Assembly: GCA_030412945.1 (NCBI GenBank)
Contig: JAUHJS010000005.1
Span: forward strand, 124,001 to 188,000
Origin: Shiella aurantiaca
GTDB taxonomy: Bacteria; Bacteroidota; Bacteroidia; Cytophagales; Cyclobacteriaceae
Length of the DNA stretch: 64,000 nucleotides
Direction: 5' to 3'
The first letter of the stretch is position 1. Every line of letters starts with the position of its first letter. Below are positions 7,848 through 17,636 of the stretch, in pieces. The notes beneath the pieces were generated by a model. The model did no database searches and had not been told where the DNA came from. It saw nothing but the letters and a program-made list of their open reading frames with translations. The translations under genes were made by a program, and so were the position numbers.

Positions 7848-9914
7848 TTACCAGATTTTCACTCTTTCTTCAGGTTTGCGATACATGGCATCACCTTCTT
7901 TCACATCAAATGCCTGATAGAAAGCCTCCACGTTTACCAAAGGCCCGTTTCCACGGTACATAGCCGGAGAATGCGGGTCGGTTTGTACTTGGGTACGGAT
8001 AGCCTCATCGCGGCTTTTGTTGCGCCATACAGTAGCCCAGGAAATAAAGAAGCGCTGCTCAGGAGTAAATCCATCGATAAGCTCAGGTCTTCCGTTTTTC
8101 TCCAAGAACAACTGCAAACCATCATAGGCCACAGAAATACCGCCTAAGTCACCAATGTTTTCTCCTAAGGTAAAGGCACCGTTTACCTTCACGCCCGGAA
8201 GCGGCTCATAGGCATCGTACTGAGCAATCAGTTGAGCATTGCGTGATTTGAAGTTAGCCAAATCAGATTCCGACCACCAGTTTACCATGTTTCCTTCGGC
8301 ATCAAATCGGCTTCCTTGGTCATCAAATCCGTGAGAAATCTCATGACCGATAACGGCACCAATTCCTCCATAGTTTACGGCCTCATCGGCCTTGTAATTA
8401 TAGAATGGAGGCTGCAAAATAGCTGCAGGGAATACAATTTCATTCCAAAGCGGATTGTAATAGGCATTCACGGTCTGTGGTGTCATGCCCCAAGTGCTCT
8501 TGTCTACAGGCTTACCAAGCTTACCTACTTCTTTTTTGAATTCACGAACACGCGAGTTCATCACATTGGTAGCATAGCTGGCCGTTTCCGGGTTGCCATC
8601 AATCTGCAAGTCAGCATAGCCTTCCCATTTGTCAGGATAGCCGATTTTCACGGTAAAAGTGCTTAGTTTCTTTAAGGCCATTTCTTTGGTAGAGTCGCTC
8701 ATCCACTCTAGGTTTTTGATGCGGTTGCCCATGGCTATTTTGATGTTTTCTACCATTTCCTTAGCCTTTTCTTTGGCTTCCGGTGGGAAATTCTTTTCTA
8801 CGTACAATTGACCAAGTGCTTCACCTAAGGTAGAGCCTGTGGTAGCCAATACGCGCTTCCAGCGAGGACGCATTTGCTCAATTCCGTTCAACTCTTTGCT
8901 GTAGAAATCAAAGTTGGCTTGGTCAATTTCCTGACTCAAGAAGCCCGCATAGGTGTTGATTAAATTCCAACGCAGGTAGTCTTGCCATAGCGCCACTTGA
9001 TTTTCTTGCACCACTTCATTGACACGTGTCATAAACTTAGGCTGACCTACAATCATGGTGTCAATATTGCTCACTCCCAAATCGCTTAGGTATTTTGCAA
9101 AATCAAGGCTTGGTACTAGTCGATTCAATGAATCGATAGACATCTTATTATACAAAGCCGGAATGTTACGTTGCTCTACGTTGGTCATGGAAGCCTCGGC
9201 TAGGCGAGTTTCCAAAGCCATAATATCGGTGGCCGCTTTGGCGGCTTCATCTGCACTATAGCCTACATATGCCAGCATACGCGCCACATGTGCCACGTAT
9301 TTTTCACGGATTTCTTTGGAACGATCGTCCTCTTTGAAATAATAATCTCGCTCCGGAAGGCCTAATCCTCCTTGAAAAAGGTAAGTGGCCATCACCGAGG
9401 TATTTTTCAAATCGCCTAGGATACCAAAAGAGAAGAAGGCACTCCCCCCTATCTGTTGCTGTACAGCTAGGTATTTTTGCAATTCGGCTGCAGTTTTAAT
9501 TTGGTTGATTTGATCCAGATAAGGCTGAATAGGCGTAATTCCTCTGGTATTGGCCAAAGCAGAGTCCATTCCTATTTTATAGAAATCAGCGGCTTTCCGT
9601 TGGTCCGTACCTTCGGCATATTTCCCACTTTCGGAAGCTTCGGTAAGCACTTTGAGCACGGCATCGTTGCTGGCTTCGCGCAATTCATTGAAACTTCCCC
9701 AGCGACCTTGGTCACCCGGAATTTCGGTATTGTCTATCCAGGTACCATTTACAAAACGGTAGAAATCGTCTTGCGGGCGCACCGTGGTATCCATATAGGC
9801 TACATTGATGGCAGGCACATCGGCAGTACCCTCGCCTGATTCAGAAGCACAACTGCTTATAAGTATGGGGGCGGCTAGCAGGGCTACTGCCCACCATAGG
9901 TTAGTTTTTTTCAT
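7848..9914 (-). CDS. pepO: M13-family zinc metallopeptidase (neprilysin/PepO type), lipoprotein
   Basis: A 688-residue lipoprotein: signal peptide with lipobox LISSC, so it is anchored on the periplasmic or outer-membrane side. Zinc ligands are the HEISH motif at residues 524-528 and the Glu of GENIGD at about 584-589. The substrate-binding motif NAYYNPLWNEIVFPA lies upstream and the protein ends in the conserved C-terminal Trp (RVKIW). Length and order fit the family exactly. It should cleave oligopeptides. It is a single gene with a good promoter at 9934-9964 and a shared terminator. Confidence 0.96.
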   Translation of the reverse strand: MKKTNLWWAVALLAAPILISSCASESGEGTADVPAINVAYMDTTVRPQDDFYRFVNGTWIDNTEIPGDQGRWGSFNELREASNDAVLKVLTEASESGKYAEGTDQRKAADFYKIGMDSALANTRGITPIQPYLDQINQIKTAAELQKYLAVQQQIGGSAFFSFGILGDLKNTSVMATYLFQGGLGLPERDYYFKEDDRSKEIREKYVAHVARMLAYVGYSADEAAKAATDIMALETRLAEASMTNVEQRNIPALYNKMSIDSLNRLVPSLDFAKYLSDLGVSNIDTMIVGQPKFMTRVNEVVQENQVALWQDYLRWNLINTYAGFLSQEIDQANFDFYSKELNGIEQMRPRWKRVLATTGSTLGEALGQLYVEKNFPPEAKEKAKEMVENIKIAMGNRIKNLEWMSDSTKEMALKKLSTFTVKIGYPDKWEGYADLQIDGNPETASYATNVMNSRVREFKKEVGKLGKPVDKSTWGMTPQTVNAYYNPLWNEIVFPAAILQPPFYNYKADEAVNYGGIGAVIGHEISHGFDDQGSRFDAEGNMVNWWSESDLANFKSRNAQLIAQYDAYEPLPGVKVNGAFTLGENIGDLGGISVAYDGLQLFLEKNGRPELIDGFTPEQRFFISWATVWRNKSRDEAIRTQVQTDPHSPAMYRGNGPLVNVEAFYQAFDVKEGDAMYRKPEERVKIW

Positions 9915-9933
9915 ATGATTGGTTTGGTTTTAA

Positions 9934-9964
9934 GAAAGGTAAAATTGACTATCAGCGTCTTCAA
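9934..9964 (-). promoter_or_regulatory. Bacteroidota-type promoter of the M13 peptidase
   Basis: On the minus strand TTG (-33) is followed after 20 nt by TACCTTTC (-7), close to the TAnnTTTG consensus. The predicted start leaves a leader of about 14 nt. Confidence 0.6.
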
Positions 9965-10030
9965 TTTACTGCAAAAGATTCCGCCTACAAGGAGAAATTT
10001 CATGAATGGTACAAGAGGAAATTAATCGGC

Positions 10031-10057
10031 AAAAAAAAAGCCCTGCATTAGCAGGGC
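10031..10057 (-). terminator. Rho-independent terminator after the M57 peptidase gene
   Basis: On the minus strand GCCCTGC / GCAGGGC with a four-base loop is followed by nine T. Confidence 0.9.
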
Positions 10058-10095
10058 CTTCTTCATAGGGTTATGGGGTTAAATCGGATCTATAA

Positions 10096-10929
10096 TTAAT
10101 ATAGATAATTCAAAGCAGTTTTGTCATCGTTGTTAAATGGTCTGTTGCTACCATCTGTACAAGCCAACATCCAAGACTTAGCTGAAGCAGAAGCGCCAGT
10201 TGGAGTACCAGGGATGTGAATAGCACCTACGCCACTAGAGCCTTCGTTTGAAGTGCTGCCACCGCAAGAGATGCTTCTATCGAAGTAGTCAGTGTGACGG
10301 AAACCAATGCAGTGACCCATTTCGTGAGCAATGATAGTAGCGATACCATCTGTGCTTAAGCCATAAGAAGACTCAAGAACACCACTCATCTTGATTTGGC
10401 CATAAGGATCACCAGAAGCAGTTGGGAAACCGGCAGAACCAAGAACACCTCTTCTCTCATCTCTTTTCGATAGACGAGTCATTACGATATCAGCATTGCT
10501 AGAGCTGGTAACTCTCTGGAAAGTCAAAGAAAGACCTTCTGCATTATAACGACTGATGGCTTCATCCAAACCAGCAATCATCGCTGGGCTGTAACCTGTG
10601 CTGCCGCCTTGAGGAGCATATACAGTGATTACACGTGGGCCAGAAACCAAGTTTGTGGTTCTGTACTGTTCTTGGTTAGGTACAGCGTTACCTCTAGTCA
10701 TGGTAGCGATATCAGCATCGGTAAGATAGATATCACCTTCAACCAAGTAACCTTCTTCAAATTTCATGGGAGCGAAGTTGTTAACATCAAAGCCCAAGTT
10801 AGTAAGCTGAGACAATACATGGTCAGGTACTAAATCAGCCGGTCTTGAAGCTTCGTCTTGTGTATCGCAAGAAGCGAATAATACAGTTGCTCCTAGAAGC
10901 ATGGAAAGAAAGTAATTTCTTGTTTTCAT
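10096..10929 (-). CDS. M57-type HEIGH zinc metallopeptidase, lipoprotein
   Basis: A 277-residue lipoprotein (lipobox LFASC at about residue 20). The zinc site is HEMGHCIGFRH at residues 202-212, an HExxHxxGxxH-like metzincin motif, with Met in KSWML downstream as the likely Met-turn. This matches the dual-action HEIGH / M57 family common in Bacteroidota secretomes. Paired cysteines around CGGS and LACTDG suggest an oxidised extracytoplasmic fold. Its substrate is unknown. It is monocistronic, with its own promoter and terminator. Confidence 0.9.
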   Translation of the reverse strand: MKTRNYFLSMLLGATVLFASCDTQDEASRPADLVPDHVLSQLTNLGFDVNNFAPMKFEEGYLVEGDIYLTDADIATMTRGNAVPNQEQYRTTNLVSGPRVITVYAPQGGSTGYSPAMIAGLDEAISRYNAEGLSLTFQRVTSSSNADIVMTRLSKRDERRGVLGSAGFPTASGDPYGQIKMSGVLESSYGLSTDGIATIIAHEMGHCIGFRHTDYFDRSISCGGSTSNEGSSGVGAIHIPGTPTGASASAKSWMLACTDGSNRPFNNDDKTALNYLY

Positions 10930-11352
10930 AAGGGGTTTTAATTAGGGTTTAAAATTGTGCTTAATGAAATCAGCGAACGAATATATGTATTTTGTATTAT
11001 TCGGACAAAATATTACGTAAGCTTTTCTTCCAATTACACGAATTTTATACCGGGGAAACAAGTGGTGAAAAGTCTCATTTGCAGGATAAATTTTTCGCTG
11101 ATGCTGTTTAAAAGGCGAATATCTGAGATGAGTGGATTTTTAAAATAAATTTTAAAAAAATAACACTTGTTAGCTTTTTACTACTTCCGAATGTTCCTTA
11201 CGCCAAATTTAATATTGCATTATACCTATATCGCATTTCACAAAAGCGCATCAGCACCCTTCTGTTCTCACAAGAAAAGTAAGGAAAGTATTTCACAATA
11301 GGCTACAGAATATTATTTTACCTATGTCAACCTTAACCAAATAAAAGAAAGA
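10930..11352. other. AT-rich intergenic region between divergent genes
   Basis: About 420 bp upstream of both the M57 gene (minus) and the exonuclease gene (plus). Apart from the M57 promoter I see no convincing gene or repeat; a 63-codon frame at 10957-11148 has poor composition and is not called. No clear promoter was found for the exonuclease gene. Confidence 0.5.
10978..11009 (-). promoter_or_regulatory. Candidate promoter of the M57 peptidase
   Basis: On the minus strand TTTG, 20 nt, then TATATTCG. The -7 box deviates at one position from TAnnTTTG. Confidence 0.5.
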
Positions 11353-12072
11353 ATGGAAATTCCTCTTTCCAACATCCTATTTCTGGATATTGAAACGGTA
11401 TCCGGTCATGCCCACTTCCATGAGTTGAGCCCCCGTATGCAGGAGCATTGGAAGAAAAAAGCCGCCTTGCTAAAAAACGAAGACGAACTGCTTCCGGAAG
11501 ACCTCTACTTCGATCGGGCGGCTATTTATGCCGAATTTGGCAAAGTACTGGTTATCGGGCTGGGTTTTATGAAAGCTATCGACAAGGGGCAATGGGAGCT
11601 ACGGATAAAATCGCTTGCCAGCGAGGATGAAGCCAGCCTCTTGCAGGAATTTGCCGAAATCGTGAACAAATTCGACCAAAATCAACTCTACCTGTGTGCC
11701 CACAATGGCAAAGAGTTCGATTTCCCCTATCTCTGTCGCAGAATGCTTGTAAATGGTGTGCCTATACCCGAATCGCTACAGATAGGGAGCAAAAAACCTT
11801 GGGAGGTGCGCCACCTCGACACTATGGAACTATGGAAGTTTGGTGACCGTAAAAATTTCACTTCCCTCGACTTATTAGCAAGCCTGTTTGGTATTGAATC
11901 GAGCAAACAAGGCATTGATGGAAGCCAAGTAAACCCTACATGGTATAAGGAAAAGAATCTAGAAAAGATAAAAACCTATTGCGCCCACGATGTGGTAGTG
12001 CTTAGTCAGCTGTATTTAAAACTGAACAATTTGCCACTTATTTCTCCCGAACACGTACACATACTCAACTAA
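11353..12072 (+). CDS. 3'-5' exonuclease of the DnaQ-like PolB-exonuclease family
   Basis: A 239-residue protein with the DEDD exonuclease core: ExoI LFLDIETV (Asp12, Glu14), ExoII HNGKEFDFPYL (Asp123) and ExoIII CAHDVVVL (Asp213). The spacing matches the predicted 3'-5' exonuclease related to the DNA polymerase B proofreading domain (PF10108). It should remove nucleotides from 3' ends of single-stranded DNA or RNA. There is no polymerase domain. It lies 118 bp upstream of RNase R on the same strand, although RNase R has its own promoter. Confidence 0.9.
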   Translation: MEIPLSNILFLDIETVSGHAHFHELSPRMQEHWKKKAALLKNEDELLPEDLYFDRAAIYAEFGKVLVIGLGFMKAIDKGQWELRIKSLASEDEASLLQEFAEIVNKFDQNQLYLCAHNGKEFDFPYLCRRMLVNGVPIPESLQIGSKKPWEVRHLDTMELWKFGDRKNFTSLDLLASLFGIESSKQGIDGSQVNPTWYKEKNLEKIKTYCAHDVVVLSQLYLKLNNLPLISPEHVHILN

Positions 12073-12146
12073 CCGCTTAACAATTCCCTAACGAACAGGG
12101 TTATGCTACTGGATTTATTTTCCTAACTTGCTGATATTATCTCTCT

Positions 12147-12178
12147 TTTGGCCTCGGCCGAAAGATTTTTTACTTTTT
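12147..12178 (+). promoter_or_regulatory. Promoter of rnr
   Basis: TTTG, 20 nt (containing the palindrome GGCCTCGGCC), then TACTTTTT. The start codon is only 13 nt past the -7 box, so the leader would be very short. Confidence 0.5.
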
Positions 12179-12190
12179 GAATAGACACGA

Positions 12191-14413
12191 ATGCCAAAAA
12201 AACATAGAAAAGGGGGCGAAAAAAGCTCCAAACATTCTTCCCCAAACACCTCAAAACCAACGCTACCTCCCCAAAACCTTGAGCAGCAGGTGCTCAGGAT
12301 GTTTAATTCACAGCCGGGCCAATCGTTCAGCATTAAGGGAGTAATTAAAAAACTGGGGGTGCGCGATAAGCACTCCAAAGACAGCATTCCGCGTATTTTG
12401 TTTGACTTGGAAGATACTGAGAAAATCGTACGCCTGAGCAATGGCCACTTTACCTCTACCAAAGAATCGGCCTATGCCGAAGGCGTGGTTGATTTTGTGA
12501 ATTCACGCTTTGCCTACATTATAGTAGCCGGCATGGACATCGATACGGTGGTAACAGCCGAAAACCTGAACAATGCCCTCGATGGCGACCGCGTGAAGGT
12601 GAAGATTTTTGGCACTTACCGCAAAACCAAACATCCCGAAGGCGAGGTGGTGGAAATTTTGCAAAGAGCACGCACCGAGTTTGTTGGGAAAATAGAACTA
12701 TCGCCTAACTACGCTTTCGTAGTGGCTGATAATAAAAAGATGCACCAAGACATCTTCGTAAACCTGAAAGATACCCTTGGAGCCGAAAACCACGACAAGG
12801 TGGTGGTAAGCATTACCCGCTGGCCCGATGCCACGCGCAATCCGGAAGGGAAAGTAGTGCGCGTACTAGGAAAAGCCGGAGAGCACAATGCCGAAATCCA
12901 TTCCATCATGGCGGAATTTGGCTTGCCCTTCGATTTCCCCGAAACCGTGGTGGCTGAGTCAGAGACCATCTCCGAGCGCATCAGCGACAAGGAAATTTCC
13001 AGCCGCAGGGATTTTAGAAAAGTAACCACTTTCACTATTGACCCCGAAGATGCTAAGGATTTTGACGATGCTTTGTCGATAGAAAAAACAGCCGATGGGC
13101 TTTGGGAAATTGGGGTGCACATTGCGGATGTCACCCATTATGTAAAAGAAAAAACCAAACTAGAAGAAGAGGCTTTCCAGCGGGCCACCTCGGTGTATTT
13201 GGTGGATCGCACCATACCTATGCTACCTGAGAGACTTTCAAACGACTTGTGTTCGCTTCGTCCCAATGAAGATAAACTGACCTTTTCGGCTGTATTTGTG
13301 CTGGATGAAAACGCTAAAATCCAGAAAGAATGGTTTGGCCGCACCATCATCCATTCCGACAGACGCTTTACGTATGAAGAAGCTCAGGAACGCATTGAAA
13401 CCAAAACCGGAGACTTTGCCGAAGAGATTTTAACACTCAACGCACTTGCACTTAAGCTACGTAAAGAACGCTATGCCAAAGGCGCTATCAATTTTGAAAC
13501 GGTTGAGGTAAAATTCAAACTAGACGAAAAAGGTAAACCGCTGGCCGTGGTACCCAAAATTCGCAAGGATGCCCATAAACTCATTGAAGAATTTATGCTG
13601 CTGGCCAATAAACGAGTGGCCGAGTTTATCTTCAACATGAAGAAAGAGCCTGAGCGCAATACCTTTATTTATCGTACCCACGATTTACCCAATGCCGAAA
13701 AACTGCAATCCTTTTCTGTTTTTGCCAAAAAGTTCGGCTATGAACTCAACCTTGAAGAAGGCAAGGTAAGCCGTTCGCTCAACCAGCTGGTAGATGCCAT
13801 CGAAGGACGCCCTGAGCAAAACGTGCTGCAAAGCTTGGCTGTACGCAGCATGGCCAAGGCCAAATATACTACTTCGGCCGATCCACACTTTGGGCTGGCC
13901 TTTACCCATTATAGCCATTTTACTTCCCCCATTAGGCGCTATCCTGATATGATGGCCCACCGCCTGCTCCAACACTACCTCGATAAGGGAAAGTCGGTGA
14001 GCAAGGAAGAGTACGAGGAAAAATGCGTGCATTCTTCTGAGCGCGAGAAGCGGGCAGCCGATGCTGAGCGCGCTTCTATTAAGTTCAAACAAGTGGAATT
14101 TATGCGCGATGCGGAAGACAAGGCCTATGAGGGCATTGTATCGGGCGTAACCGAGTGGGGTGTGTATGTGGAAATTGTAGAAACCAAATGCGAAGGCATG
14201 ATTCGTATGGTGGACATCACAGACGACTACTACGAATTCGATGAGGCTAATTATCGAATCATTGGCCGCCAGAACAAGCGCATCATTACCTTGGGCGATT
14301 CCCTGCAAGTGCGCGTGAAAGCCACCGACATCGACAAACGAACTATTGACCTGATTTTTGCTGATCAAAAAAATGACACACGAGCTAAAAAAGCTACTGG
14401 AAAACGTAGATAA
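12191..14413 (+). CDS. rnr: Ribonuclease R
   Basis: A 740-residue 3'-5' exoribonuclease of the RNase II/R family, which degrades structured RNA and takes part in mRNA, rRNA and tmRNA-linked turnover. Order: lysine-rich N-terminus (1-25), winged-helix-like region (30-90), cold-shock OB folds (about 95-235), the RNB catalytic domain with IDPEDAKDFDDA at residues 283-294 (the Asp cluster that binds Mg2+), and a C-terminal S1 domain (about 640-725) with a basic tail (KKATGKRR). The 3' end overlaps the next gene by 41 bp. Confidence 0.96.
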   Translation: MPKKHRKGGEKSSKHSSPNTSKPTLPPQNLEQQVLRMFNSQPGQSFSIKGVIKKLGVRDKHSKDSIPRILFDLEDTEKIVRLSNGHFTSTKESAYAEGVVDFVNSRFAYIIVAGMDIDTVVTAENLNNALDGDRVKVKIFGTYRKTKHPEGEVVEILQRARTEFVGKIELSPNYAFVVADNKKMHQDIFVNLKDTLGAENHDKVVVSITRWPDATRNPEGKVVRVLGKAGEHNAEIHSIMAEFGLPFDFPETVVAESETISERISDKEISSRRDFRKVTTFTIDPEDAKDFDDALSIEKTADGLWEIGVHIADVTHYVKEKTKLEEEAFQRATSVYLVDRTIPMLPERLSNDLCSLRPNEDKLTFSAVFVLDENAKIQKEWFGRTIIHSDRRFTYEEAQERIETKTGDFAEEILTLNALALKLRKERYAKGAINFETVEVKFKLDEKGKPLAVVPKIRKDAHKLIEEFMLLANKRVAEFIFNMKKEPERNTFIYRTHDLPNAEKLQSFSVFAKKFGYELNLEEGKVSRSLNQLVDAIEGRPEQNVLQSLAVRSMAKAKYTTSADPHFGLAFTHYSHFTSPIRRYPDMMAHRLLQHYLDKGKSVSKEEYEEKCVHSSEREKRAADAERASIKFKQVEFMRDAEDKAYEGIVSGVTEWGVYVEIVETKCEGMIRMVDITDDYYEFDEANYRIIGRQNKRIITLGDSLQVRVKATDIDKRTIDLIFADQKNDTRAKKATGKRR

Positions 14414-15350
14414 TGCCCTCAAAGCCCACAAATTTGGGGTGTATCCTGCTGAACTTTACGATCCCATACAGTATATTCTATCCTTAGGCGGCAAGCGCTT
14501 ACGCCCTATGCTGTGTCTGTTGGGTTACCAACTATATCGTCCCACGTGGCAACATGCCTTGAAACCAGCCTTGGCCGTAGAGGTATTTCACAACTTCACG
14601 CTCATGCATGACGACATCATGGATGAAGCTCCTTTGAGACGTGGCCAAGAAACCGTACACAAGAAATGGAATATGCCCGTAGCCATTCTGTCAGGGGATG
14701 TGATGCTCGTACGCGCCTACGATTTATTGCTGGATATGCCTGAACATCTGCTACGCAAAACCTTGATGCACTTCAATACCTGTGCAGCCGAAGTATGTGA
14801 GGGCCAACAGATTGACATGAACTTTGAAAACCGCGCCTTGGTATCGGAGGAGGAATACCTACACATGATTCGCCTGAAAACTGCGGTACTACTTGGTTTT
14901 AGCCTACGCTTAGGTGCCCTATTGGCGGAAGCATCGGAAGAAGACCAAGAAAAGCTGTACGAATTAGGCGTAAACGTAGGCATTGGCTTTCAGCTAATGG
15001 ATGACCTGCTGGACGTATATGCCGATCAAGGGAAGTTTGGCAAGCAAGTGGGAGGCGATATTATTGCCAACAAAAAAACCTTCCTACTAATAAAGGCATT
15101 GGAAAATGCCAACCCTGCTCAAAAAGAAAAGCTTGAAAATTGGCTACGCGCCAGTCAGTTTGATGCCGCTGAAAAAGTTACGGCTGTAACGGATATTTAC
15201 AATGAGTTGAATATTAGACAGCTTACCGAAAACAAAATCCAATTCTTTTTCGATAAAGGGTTCACAGCCCTGGAGAGCCTTGGCGTATCCGAAGAAAATA
15301 AAGCTTTACTCCGAGAATTCTTCCAGGAGCTTATTAAAAGAGAAAAATAA
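14373..15350 (+). CDS. Polyprenyl (farnesyl/geranylgeranyl) diphosphate synthase
   Basis: A 325-residue trans-prenyltransferase that condenses isopentenyl diphosphate with an allylic diphosphate. The first Asp-rich motif is DDIMD at residues 80-84, the second DDLLD at 210-214, with LGGKRLRPM at 38-46. The ATG at 14373 (MTHELKK) is preferred over a TTG 15 bp upstream. Either way it begins inside the 3' end of rnr (41 bp overlap), so translation is probably coupled. Chain length of the product cannot be settled here; quinone or C15/C20 precursor synthesis are both possible. A rhomboid gene follows after 2 bp. Confidence 0.92.
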   Translation: MTHELKKLLENVDNALKAHKFGVYPAELYDPIQYILSLGGKRLRPMLCLLGYQLYRPTWQHALKPALAVEVFHNFTLMHDDIMDEAPLRRGQETVHKKWNMPVAILSGDVMLVRAYDLLLDMPEHLLRKTLMHFNTCAAEVCEGQQIDMNFENRALVSEEEYLHMIRLKTAVLLGFSLRLGALLAEASEEDQEKLYELGVNVGIGFQLMDDLLDVYADQGKFGKQVGGDIIANKKTFLLIKALENANPAQKEKLENWLRASQFDAAEKVTAVTDIYNELNIRQLTENKIQFFFDKGFTALESLGVSEENKALLREFFQELIKREK

Positions 15351-15352
15351 GC

Positions 15353-15976
15353 ATGTCACTTACTCTAGCCATAATTATACTTACCGTAGCGGCCAGTTAT
15401 TACGCCTGGAAAAATACCCACATTCAGTACCGCTGGATGATGACTCCGTATGAAATCCAGCGCGACAAAAGCTATTACCGCTTCATCACTTCTGGCTTTA
15501 TCCATGCCGATGGGATGCACCTTTTTTTCAATATGTTCACCTTGTTCTTTTTTGGAGATGTGGTAGAGCAAAGCTTTAGGGCTATTTATGGGGGCTTGGT
15601 GGGAAGTGTGCTTTACATTGCCTTTTATTTGCTTGGCATAATTATTTCGGACATACCGACATATTTTAAAAAGAGGCATACACCTAATTATTCGGCATTG
15701 GGTGCCTCAGGTGGAGTTTCGGCTGTGGTGTTTAGCAGTATCTTGTTCTATCCCATGGCCGATTTGTGCCTGTATGCCATATTATGTCTTCCCGGCTTTA
15801 TTTGGGGCGCCATTTATTTGATTTACTCCCATTATTCGGGCAAGAAAGCCGGTGACCATATCAACCACGATGCGCATTTATACGGAGCATTGTTTGGTAT
15901 TATTTTCACCATTCTGATTTACCCTCGTGTCATCCCTTTGTTTTTTGAACAGTTGAAACATTTCCAATTGTTTTAA
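15353..15976 (+). CDS. Rhomboid-family intramembrane serine protease
   Basis: A 207-residue inner-membrane protein with about six hydrophobic helices. Catalytic Ser119 lies in GASG, the catalytic His175 in NHDAHLYGALFG, and HLFFN (His56, Asn60) supplies the oxyanion side. This is the core GlpG-like layout without extra domains. It should cut transmembrane substrates, which are unknown here. It starts 2 bp after the prenyl synthase, so it belongs to the rnr transcript. Confidence 0.9.
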   Translation: MSLTLAIIILTVAASYYAWKNTHIQYRWMMTPYEIQRDKSYYRFITSGFIHADGMHLFFNMFTLFFFGDVVEQSFRAIYGGLVGSVLYIAFYLLGIIISDIPTYFKKRHTPNYSALGASGGVSAVVFSSILFYPMADLCLYAILCLPGFIWGAIYLIYSHYSGKKAGDHINHDAHLYGALFGIIFTILIYPRVIPLFFEQLKHFQLF

Positions 15977-15991
15977 ACGTAAACCTCTCCT

Positions 15992-16816
15992 ATGCGACTC
16001 CTGCTCTTGTGTTTGTTATTTTCCAGCGCATCCTGTGTTTCTTTGCAAAGAGAGCAAGCACAAGATCAGCTAAGCGTAGCGCCTGACCCTTTGGTAGGCA
16101 ACTGGATTAACAAGCGCTATGCCGATAAATTGAAAGAAACGCTTTCTCCCTACCAAGCAGCCAAGCAATTTCCGTATGAAGTGCTTTCGATTCGTGTGGC
16201 GGGGATTGATTCACTATTGGTTCAGGAAATAAAATACGAAGAGAGTGAAAGTAACGAGTGGCATTATTTCACCAAAGAAGCCTCTCTTTACCAGCAAGTG
16301 GCCAATCGCGAAGCCAACTGTACCACATGTACCTACCAGCCTTGTAAGGATCACTGTCAGCAAATCCGCTTCGCAGATGGAAATGTTGAGGTGGTATTGC
16401 TCGACCAAAAAGAGTTTGTGCGCATGCCCAATTTATGCCCCTACCCCGATAAGGATTGGTGGCTTTGCCTAGATTACTGGGTGAATCAAGAGGTAATAGC
16501 GGGCAACTATGCCGTAAAAGATGTAGAAAGCGGAATAGAATTCAAGGTTCAGATATTCGATAATGGCACTATTACGGGCTGGCCAAACAGAGGCCGATAC
16601 TTAGTTTGGAACTGGTTTCAGGCGGAACAAGAGGCCTACGCCTTTGATGTGCTACAATTCACCACCAACGACTACACCGATGACCAATTCGACTTTAGCG
16701 AAGCCTATGCGCTTGAAAGAGACGGAGGTGTAATTCGTTTATATCGCACAGCCATACACCCCGAAACCCGCATGGCTGAGAAACACGAACTTGCTTTCGA
16801 ATTGTTTAAAAAATAG
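15992..16816 (+). CDS. Lipoprotein of unknown function
   Basis: A 274-residue protein with a short lipoprotein signal (FSSASC, Cys15). The mature part has DPLVGNWINKRYADKL near its start and a second GNYAVKD block in its C-terminal half, hinting at two lipocalin-like beta barrels. A cysteine-rich insertion CTTCTYQPCKDHC (about residues 108-120) could bind metal or form disulfides. I do not recognise the family. It follows the rhomboid gene after 15 bp and may share its transcript. Confidence 0.7.
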   Translation: MRLLLLCLLFSSASCVSLQREQAQDQLSVAPDPLVGNWINKRYADKLKETLSPYQAAKQFPYEVLSIRVAGIDSLLVQEIKYEESESNEWHYFTKEASLYQQVANREANCTTCTYQPCKDHCQQIRFADGNVEVVLLDQKEFVRMPNLCPYPDKDWWLCLDYWVNQEVIAGNYAVKDVESGIEFKVQIFDNGTITGWPNRGRYLVWNWFQAEQEAYAFDVLQFTTNDYTDDQFDFSEAYALERDGGVIRLYRTAIHPETRMAEKHELAFELFKK

Positions 16817-16826
16817 GCTGAGCTAA

Positions 16827-17570
16827 TCAGCCTTTCAATTTCTTCTTAAGCTCTACCGGCTTGCTACTGTTTTTGCGCATGCGCATATTCAGCACCTCCA
16901 CCATCAAACTAAAGAAGATAGCAAAATACACATAGCCTTTAGGCACATGAACATCAAAGCCTTCTACCATTAGCAGCATACCAATCATCAATAAGAAGGA
17001 TAAGGCAAGCATCTTCAAAGTGGGGTGTTTGTGAATGAAATCGCTAATACTTTTGGCTGCGAACAGCATGATAGCCATAGAAATAAGTACCGCAGCCACC
17101 ATAATCAATACATTATCTACTAGACCTATAGCCGTAAGAATAGAATCAAAAGAGAAGACAATATCTAATAAGATAATCTGCACAATGGCATACTGAAAGG
17201 TAAGCATGCCTTTACCCGATTTCTCATCTTCATCCATCCCCTCCAATTTATGGTGAATTTCACTGGTACTTTTATAGATCAAGAACAAACCTCCCGCCAT
17301 CAGTATTAAGTCGCGAGCGCTAAAACCTATACCAAATAAGGTAAACACATCCGACTGCAATCCGGCCAGCCAGCTAATGGCAAACAGCAACATGATACGT
17401 ACCAGCAAGGCCAAGATAATACCTACTGAACGGGCTCTCCCTTGCTGTTCTTCGGGCAAGCGGCCGCAAAGTATAGAGATAAAAATGATGTTATCAATCC
17501 CTAGTACAATCTCCATAAGAGTTAGAGAAAGGAAACTGACAGCATTGTCGAGTGTGAATAGTTCTTGCAT
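16827..17570 (-). CDS. TerC-family integral membrane protein
   Basis: A 247-residue protein with about seven helices and the TerC signature MEIVLGIDNIIF (acidic residues within helix 1) and DIVFSFDSILTAIG. Members are linked to metal, especially manganese, export or to tellurite resistance; the substrate here is unknown. It follows the M28 peptidase gene on the same strand but a terminator hairpin lies between them. Confidence 0.9.
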   Translation of the reverse strand: MQELFTLDNAVSFLSLTLMEIVLGIDNIIFISILCGRLPEEQQGRARSVGIILALLVRIMLLFAISWLAGLQSDVFTLFGIGFSARDLILMAGGLFLIYKSTSEIHHKLEGMDEDEKSGKGMLTFQYAIVQIILLDIVFSFDSILTAIGLVDNVLIMVAAVLISMAIMLFAAKSISDFIHKHPTLKMLALSFLLMIGMLLMVEGFDVHVPKGYVYFAIFFSLMVEVLNMRMRKNSSKPVELKKKLKG

Positions 17571-17584
17571 AGCAGTAATAAAAC

Positions 17585-17618
17585 AAAAAGGCCGAAAAGG
17601 AATTCACTTTTCGGCCTT
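17585..17618 (-). terminator. Rho-independent terminator after the M28 peptidase gene
   Basis: Minus-strand arms AAGGCCGAAAAG / CTTTTCGGCCTT (12 bp perfect) with a seven-base loop and a T-rich tail. Confidence 0.85.
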
Positions 17619-17636
17619 GAAATTAATGAAAATCGA

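Noticed and set aside
8316-8666. 116-codon frame on the plus strand inside the M13 peptidase gene
   Set aside because: Antisense shadow of a gene whose catalytic motifs are all on the other strand.
10957-11148. 63-codon frame upstream of the exonuclease gene
   Set aside because: Starts inside the M57 promoter area and has an AT-driven composition; no support for coding.
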